From Bacteroidota bacterium (GTDB lineage Bacteria > Bacteroidota > Bacteroidia > Cytophagales > Cyclobacteriaceae): a stretch of 64,000 nt of DNA. This document shows positions 60,381 to 64,000 of this stretch, in pieces. Numbering within the stretch: the first letter of the stretch is position 1; each line of letters opens with the position of its first letter. The notes beneath the pieces are model-generated. The model worked only from the letters and a program-made list of their open reading frames with translations. It was not told the origin of the DNA and made no database searches. The position numbers and the translations under genes were made by a program. The stretch is taken from NCBI GenBank assembly GCA_023431285.1, contig JAEYXN010000314.1, forward strand, positions 1 through 64,000, in the 5' to 3' direction.

Positions 60381-62750
60381 CTACTTTCCCTCGATAACGT
60401 CTTTGTAGCTAACGAGCTTCACTCCTTTCCTCGCCAACGCTTCCTTTACACGTTCATCAGTCCACGTAGTGGTAACGTCCTGCCTGCCTTGTGCGACGTC
60501 CTCATAGCCGATATGATAGATCGCGCGAAGTTCAGTATCATCAAGGCCGGGATGCTCTACATAAACGTAGGTCTTACCGTTCTCCATCCTACCTATCATA
60601 TCAATGAAAAGCTGGATGCGCTGTTCCGTTGTTTTGTTTCTCGAGTCGAAGCCGATGTAGGAGATCTGAAGATCCTTCTGAGGATCGACATCTACCATAG
60701 CAAGACCATACTCTGCCGCGACCTTACGGCAAAGGGCCCGTACTTCCGGATCGAAACCCGTGCTGTTCATATGGCCAGACACGTGGCTAACTCTTGGAAC
60801 ATGTTTCTTCAGCATTTCAATCTGGGCTCTCAGTTCACGTTCGATATCAGAGAGTGTCCATTTGTTTTCCATCACCGATTGGCCGGGATAGTTTTTGTTG
60901 GGATAGATCATTGGATAAAAGTATCCGTCCTTATCACGAAGTCCTGGCGCTTCGGTAAGCGGTCTCCATTTTACATTGTCCCATTCCGCGGTGATGGCAA
61001 AATGCAACCCTACGTCTACTCCAGGGTTCTTCTCCAGCAACTTCACAGCCTGAGGAAACCATGGTGAAGGGACAATCACTTCGATCGATGTCTCGATGCC
61101 TTCCTTGTAACACTTGATCAATGCCTGATTGGCGGAGTGTGAGAATCCCATATCGTCACCTCGCACAATTAGCCGTGGACCGTCTTGTATTGGCTTTGAT
61201 TCAATTCCTGAGTAGGTTTTTCCTGTATTATTGGAAGAGAATGACCCGGAGAAATCAAGACTGACTTTGTCCTTTTCAAATCTGCAGATGATCGTCTCTG
61301 TGTGCGGACTTTCGATGTAGCGAAGTGTGAATGCCACCTCATTGGGCGCGGTCCATGAATAGCTCCCGGCTACCTTGAATGGATCGAGCCCCTTACGGTT
61401 TGCAGACGCCGCTGCGACAAGGTATGGACCATACTTCGTCGTTTCGGACTGGTACCACTTTGCTTTAGCGAAATACAGGTCATGATCGGTTGAATCTGTG
61501 TCCAGGAAGAGATGACACATCCCTTCATTGAAATCCACTTTCACGTTGAGAAGTTTTCTATCTGAGAACATCCTGAAAGTCTTTCCACTGACAGGTCCTT
61601 CCAATGCTTCAGACGATGACTCTCCAGTTGAGAGGGAAAGCGCTGCGATTGCTTTCTTCAGTTCGTCATTTGCTTTACGGTTTTCCTTGAGCTTTCCGTC
61701 TGCAAACGCGGGAAGAAGATATTTCCATATTACATCAAACTCACCTTGCATATCCGACGTCTCCGCGGTGATGGCAACCACTGCATCTTGTTCGGGAAGG
61801 ACGATGATAAACTGTCCGTACGCTCCATCTCCACGATAAGAGTTGTTTCGACTTCTCCACATCTGGAACCCGTACCCCTGGAGCCAGTCACTGGAATCTT
61901 TCTTTGCTTGTGGCGCTGAGGGATCCTGATCGATGTGTTTGGATGATGCCATCTCCACCCAGGAAGACGGAAGGATCTGTTTACCGTTCCACTTTCCTTT
62001 CTGAAGGAATAGTTGGCCAAACTTTGCCATGTCCTCGGTTTTGAGACGAAGGCCCCATCCTCCAACGTTTATGCCTTGAGGGTCTGTCTCCCAATCGATG
62101 TTTGAAATCCCCAGAGGCTTGAACAACCTTGGCGTGAGGTAATCGAAAATCTTCTCACCCGTGACCTTCTGCACGATGGCAGATAGCATGTACGTTGCTG
62201 CAGAATTGTACAGGAACTTCGAGCCAGGCTGATTCAGCACAGGAGTAGCCAGGAATGCTTTCACCCAATCTGATGAACGGATAACCTTGAAGGTGGGATC
62301 CGGATCCTGTCCTGCTGTCATTGTCAGGAGATCGCGGACGCGCATTGCCGAAAGTTCAGGACCGGGGTTGGGTGGTGTTTGTTCCGGAAAGAACGAAATA
62401 ACCTTGTCGTCGAGAGATAATTTCTTCTCTGTAACAGCAAACCCCACGGCTGTGGCTGTAAAGCTTTTGCTGACCGAATACATAGTATGTTTGAGGTCAG
62501 GACGATATGGATTCCACCATCCTTCCGCTAGCACCTTTCCGTGGCGCAGTACCATAAAGCTGTGAAACTCATGTTTACTTTCTGAAGCTGCTTTCACAAA
62601 CTCGAGGAGCTTTTCAGAATCGACGCCCTGAGATTCCGGCGTTGCTCTTGTCAGCGATGGTCCTTTTTGTGCAAGTGATATGACCCCCTGATTCAAGAAG
62701 ACAATCAGCATGAGGCATCGGATGCACGCAGAGTAGAGACGAAGTTTCAT
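60381..62750 (-). CDS. fusion: beta-lactamase-type serine hydrolase + ChbG/HpnK (YdjC) deacetylase
   Basis: 789 residues from ATG 62750 (signal peptide MKLRLYSACIRCLMLIVFLN; the frame extends 23 codons up). Domain 1 (about 35-360): class-C beta-lactamase/DD-peptidase fold with the SxxK nucleophile in YSVSKSF and YNSA (the YxN position), GYGFQMWRS. A linker beta domain (about 400-520). Domain 2 (about 525-785): YdjC family with RLIVRGDDMGFSHSANQALI (metal Asp pair), GLHFAITAEW (His ligand), HVSGHMNS (His ligand region). YdjC proteins deacetylate diacetylchitobiose or similar glycans. Both halves have intact motifs, so it looks like a real bifunctional secreted enzyme. Confidence 0.88.
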   Translation of the reverse strand: MKLRLYSACIRCLMLIVFLNQGVISLAQKGPSLTRATPESQGVDSEKLLEFVKAASESKHEFHSFMVLRHGKVLAEGWWNPYRPDLKHTMYSVSKSFTATAVGFAVTEKKLSLDDKVISFFPEQTPPNPGPELSAMRVRDLLTMTAGQDPDPTFKVIRSSDWVKAFLATPVLNQPGSKFLYNSAATYMLSAIVQKVTGEKIFDYLTPRLFKPLGISNIDWETDPQGINVGGWGLRLKTEDMAKFGQLFLQKGKWNGKQILPSSWVEMASSKHIDQDPSAPQAKKDSSDWLQGYGFQMWRSRNNSYRGDGAYGQFIIVLPEQDAVVAITAETSDMQGEFDVIWKYLLPAFADGKLKENRKANDELKKAIAALSLSTGESSSEALEGPVSGKTFRMFSDRKLLNVKVDFNEGMCHLFLDTDSTDHDLYFAKAKWYQSETTKYGPYLVAAASANRKGLDPFKVAGSYSWTAPNEVAFTLRYIESPHTETIICRFEKDKVSLDFSGSFSSNNTGKTYSGIESKPIQDGPRLIVRGDDMGFSHSANQALIKCYKEGIETSIEVIVPSPWFPQAVKLLEKNPGVDVGLHFAITAEWDNVKWRPLTEAPGLRDKDGYFYPMIYPNKNYPGQSVMENKWTLSDIERELRAQIEMLKKHVPRVSHVSGHMNSTGFDPEVRALCRKVAAEYGLAMVDVDPQKDLQISYIGFDSRNKTTEQRIQLFIDMIGRMENGKTYVYVEHPGLDDTELRAIYHIGYEDVAQGRQDVTTTWTDERVKEALARKGVKLVSYKDVIEGK

Positions 62751-62993
62751 AGGCGCATGGATTTCAGCCAAATATAATATGATCTGACGAATGGTGATCG
62801 CCTGTTTCACGGCCCTCAATAAAGATTATGACTCCACCAAGCCATTGGAACAGCTGAATTTGGCAGTATACCTTTGTATCCAGACTGGTGGTCGGTTTGG
62901 CAACTGCTATTTGTCATGCGGGGTCTTGAGGATCCTCATGAACCCCGGGCTGAAATAGGCCGTACTTAGCATTCGGAATCACATCTGAATGAC

Positions 62994-63410
62994 ATGAATA
63001 TATCTGCTAACAATATCGAATTATTGCTTGAAGAGGTTAAACAGCTTTATTCGATCGAAAGAACTGTGAGTTCACTGCTTCCGCAATTGAAAAGTGAGAC
63101 ACATCATTTGCGGGTGCAGCAAGGGTTGCGGGTTGAGGAAGAAGAGAATATCCGTCAGTGTGAACGCCTGGCGGCCCTGATTGAGATACTCAAGCCTATA
63201 CAGAAGAAAGCGGAAGCAAAGCTTGATACTTCAGAACAACTCGGCAAATCGGTTCAACTCTTCAAGACGTTCTCGATGAGACACAAATCCGTGGGTTACG
63301 ACACTTCCATTCTGGTGGCAGAAGTAATGGGCCGGATGGATATATTGCAGACGCTGCAATTTTGTGTGAGAAATGAATCACAGATCGTAAAGGAACTACT
63401 GGCAGCGTAA
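62994..63410 (+). CDS. helical protein, distant DUF892/YciF-like
   Basis: 138 residues, entirely helical by eye: LLEEVKQLYSIERTVSSLLP resembles the YciF/DUF892 ferritin-like start (LYDAEKQL), but the metal-ligand Glu/His positions of that family are not clearly conserved, and the protein is shorter. It has no signal peptide. A 10-bp terminator follows. Next gene is a YtxH stress protein on the opposite strand, a combination often seen in general-stress regions. Confidence 0.7.
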   Translation: MNISANNIELLLEEVKQLYSIERTVSSLLPQLKSETHHLRVQQGLRVEEEENIRQCERLAALIEILKPIQKKAEAKLDTSEQLGKSVQLFKTFSMRHKSVGYDTSILVAEVMGRMDILQTLQFCVRNESQIVKELLAA

Positions 63411-63428
63411 ACAGGTATTTAATTAAAC

Positions 63429-63456
63429 AGTTGCAGGGAACTAATGCCCTGCAACT
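63429..63456. terminator. bidirectional terminator
   Basis: AGTTGCAGGG (63429-63438) and CCCTGCAACT (63447-63456) form a perfect 10-bp stem with an 8-nt loop, placed between convergent genes (63410 and 63466). Confidence 0.75.
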
Positions 63457-63465
63457 ATTCGCGTT

Positions 63466-63723
63466 TTACCTCACCACCTCAGGTTCGGAAGTATTCACGA
63501 GCTGATTTTCGCGATTGGGACGTTTGAAGTTCTGCGCGATTCTGACCTTCATCTCATCGACGCTTTCCTCCATTTTTTTTCCAACTGACTTAAGCGCGTC
63601 TTCACTTTCGCGAATCAGCTTCTTACGAGTAGATGCACCTTTATCTGGTGCGAACAGAATGCCTACCACTGCGCCGGCAGCAAAACTTGCGAGCGCTCCA
63701 ATGATCAATCTTGCGGTACTCAT
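63466..63723 (-). CDS. YtxH-domain protein
   Basis: 85 residues from ATG 63723, where STARLIIGALASFAAGAVVG starts a single membrane helix with the family's GxLFAPxxG motif (GILFAPDKGASTRKKL). The rest is a charged amphipathic helix, as in YtxH/Gas-vesicle-like stress proteins. The longer frame to 63786 adds 21 residues that do not fit the family. It lies 93 bp upstream of nothing else on its strand except the AI-2E transporter end further up, and may share its transcript. Confidence 0.85.
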   Translation of the reverse strand: MSTARLIIGALASFAAGAVVGILFAPDKGASTRKKLIRESEDALKSVGKKMEESVDEMKVRIAQNFKRPNRENQLVNTSEPEVVR

Positions 63724-63816
63724 ATGTTTGTCTTTAGTGAAAGAAATATCGGTGGCGACTCCAACCTTTACCATGATTTCGATCATCGAAAAACGACCAA
63801 CTTATTTGGTCTGTTT

Positions 63817-64000
63817 TCAGTTCTGCTTATCACCGGGTCCGAGAGCCATAGCAATTGTTTTTAGCTTCGGATGATGGTCGGCGATAACACGCGCGATGCC
63901 GACGAAAGGAACAAAGAGTATCATACCTGAAACGCCCCAGATGAGTCCTCCTGTAAAGATTGCCAGCAACATCACGAGGGCATTCACGCCAAGGCGGCTA
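63817..64000 (-). CDS. C-terminal end of an AI-2E-family transporter (5' part outside window)
   Basis: Minus-strand frame open from the window edge to a TGA at 63819-63817, 61 codons. It reads SRLGVNALVMLLAIFTGGLI followed by WGVSGMILFVPFVGIARVIA and ends HHPKLKTIAMALGPGDKQN, the typical last two helices of the AI-2E/YhhT (DUF20) permease family. These act in autoinducer-2 or other small-molecule export, or Na+/H+ exchange. The N-terminus is not visible. Confidence 0.85.
   Translation of the reverse strand, partial: SRLGVNALVMLLAIFTGGLIWGVSGMILFVPFVGIARVIADHHPKLKTIAMALGPGDKQN

Noticed and set aside
1..64000. tRNA, rRNA, tmRNA, RNase P, SRP RNA or known riboswitches
   Set aside because: I looked for T-loop, ALIL and riboswitch signature boxes by eye and saw none that hold up; a covariance-model scan would be needed to exclude divergent ones.

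Overview
The window looks like a chromosomal segment of a soil- or plant-litter-type Bacteroidota, most likely order Cytophagales. The evidence is a type IX secretion (T9SS) C-terminal sorting domain on a 2286-residue secreted protein, TonB/CarboxypepD_reg-type outer-membrane proteins, promoter -7 boxes of the Bacteroidota form TAnnTTTG placed just ahead of genes, AraC regulators fused to TPR arrays, and several enzymes for glucuronoxylan and beta-glucan breakdown. I found no rRNA, tRNA, CRISPR array, phage or intact insertion sequence. The two edge genes are cut by the window.

Layout. 1-3250 (minus) is a tightly coupled operon of ankyrin lipoprotein, membrane acyltransferase, ABC ATPase and ABC permease. 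It diverges from an AraC-HTH/TPR membrane regulator (3455-5536) across an intergenic region with 20-bp-phased direct repeats and a hairpin. 5.5-9.9 kb has an esterase, a VOC protein, a CPA2 antiporter and two small genes around a structured, apparently noncoding stretch. 9.9-10.9 kb is repeat-rich. 10.9-17.8 kb is one giant secreted esterase-type protein. 17.8-22.2 kb (minus) has a type-B carboxylesterase, a CE15 glucuronoyl esterase, an exported-looking cytidine-deaminase-fold protein and a Rnk/GreA-like factor. 22.4-26.8 kb holds an NtrB/NtrC pair, a Cys-rich protein, a MORN-like protein, a CheY-like regulator and a membrane-anchored unknown. 27-31.2 kb has a VTT membrane protein, a PNPOx-fold protein and a TPR-histidine kinase/LuxR regulator pair. 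31.2-45.7 kb has octamer repeats, an FtsX-type permease, a TetR-TolC-MFP-RND efflux operon, a second TetR, a pirin, a membrane protein and an outer-membrane barrel protein. 46-50.6 kb has a GH67 alpha-glucuronidase flanked by two paralogous LacI regulators. 50.6-53.2 kb has a basic exported protein, a HExxH-like lipoprotein peptidase (DUF885 type) and a dense repeat island. 53.2-64 kb has a lipoprotein, a Tat-exported TIM-barrel protein, a nucleoside hydrolase, a sensor lacking its ATPase domain, a GH3 glycosidase, a beta-lactamase/ChbG fusion, a helical protein, a YtxH protein and the end of an AI-2E-family transporter.

How it fits together. CE15 (cuts glucuronoyl esters), GH67 (releases methylglucuronic acid from xylo-oligomers), GH3 and the exported esterases form a scattered hemicellulose toolkit rather than one SusCD-type locus; the two LacI genes share an operator-like motif and probably tune the GH67 step. 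The most unusual things are the beta-lactamase/ChbG fusion, the two-esterase T9SS giant, the exported deaminase coupled to a Rnk-like gene, a pair of 110-bp inverted-repeat elements of equal length, octamer repeat islands (one supplying a gene's stop codon), and a region with mutually exclusive RNA stems near 9.5 kb.
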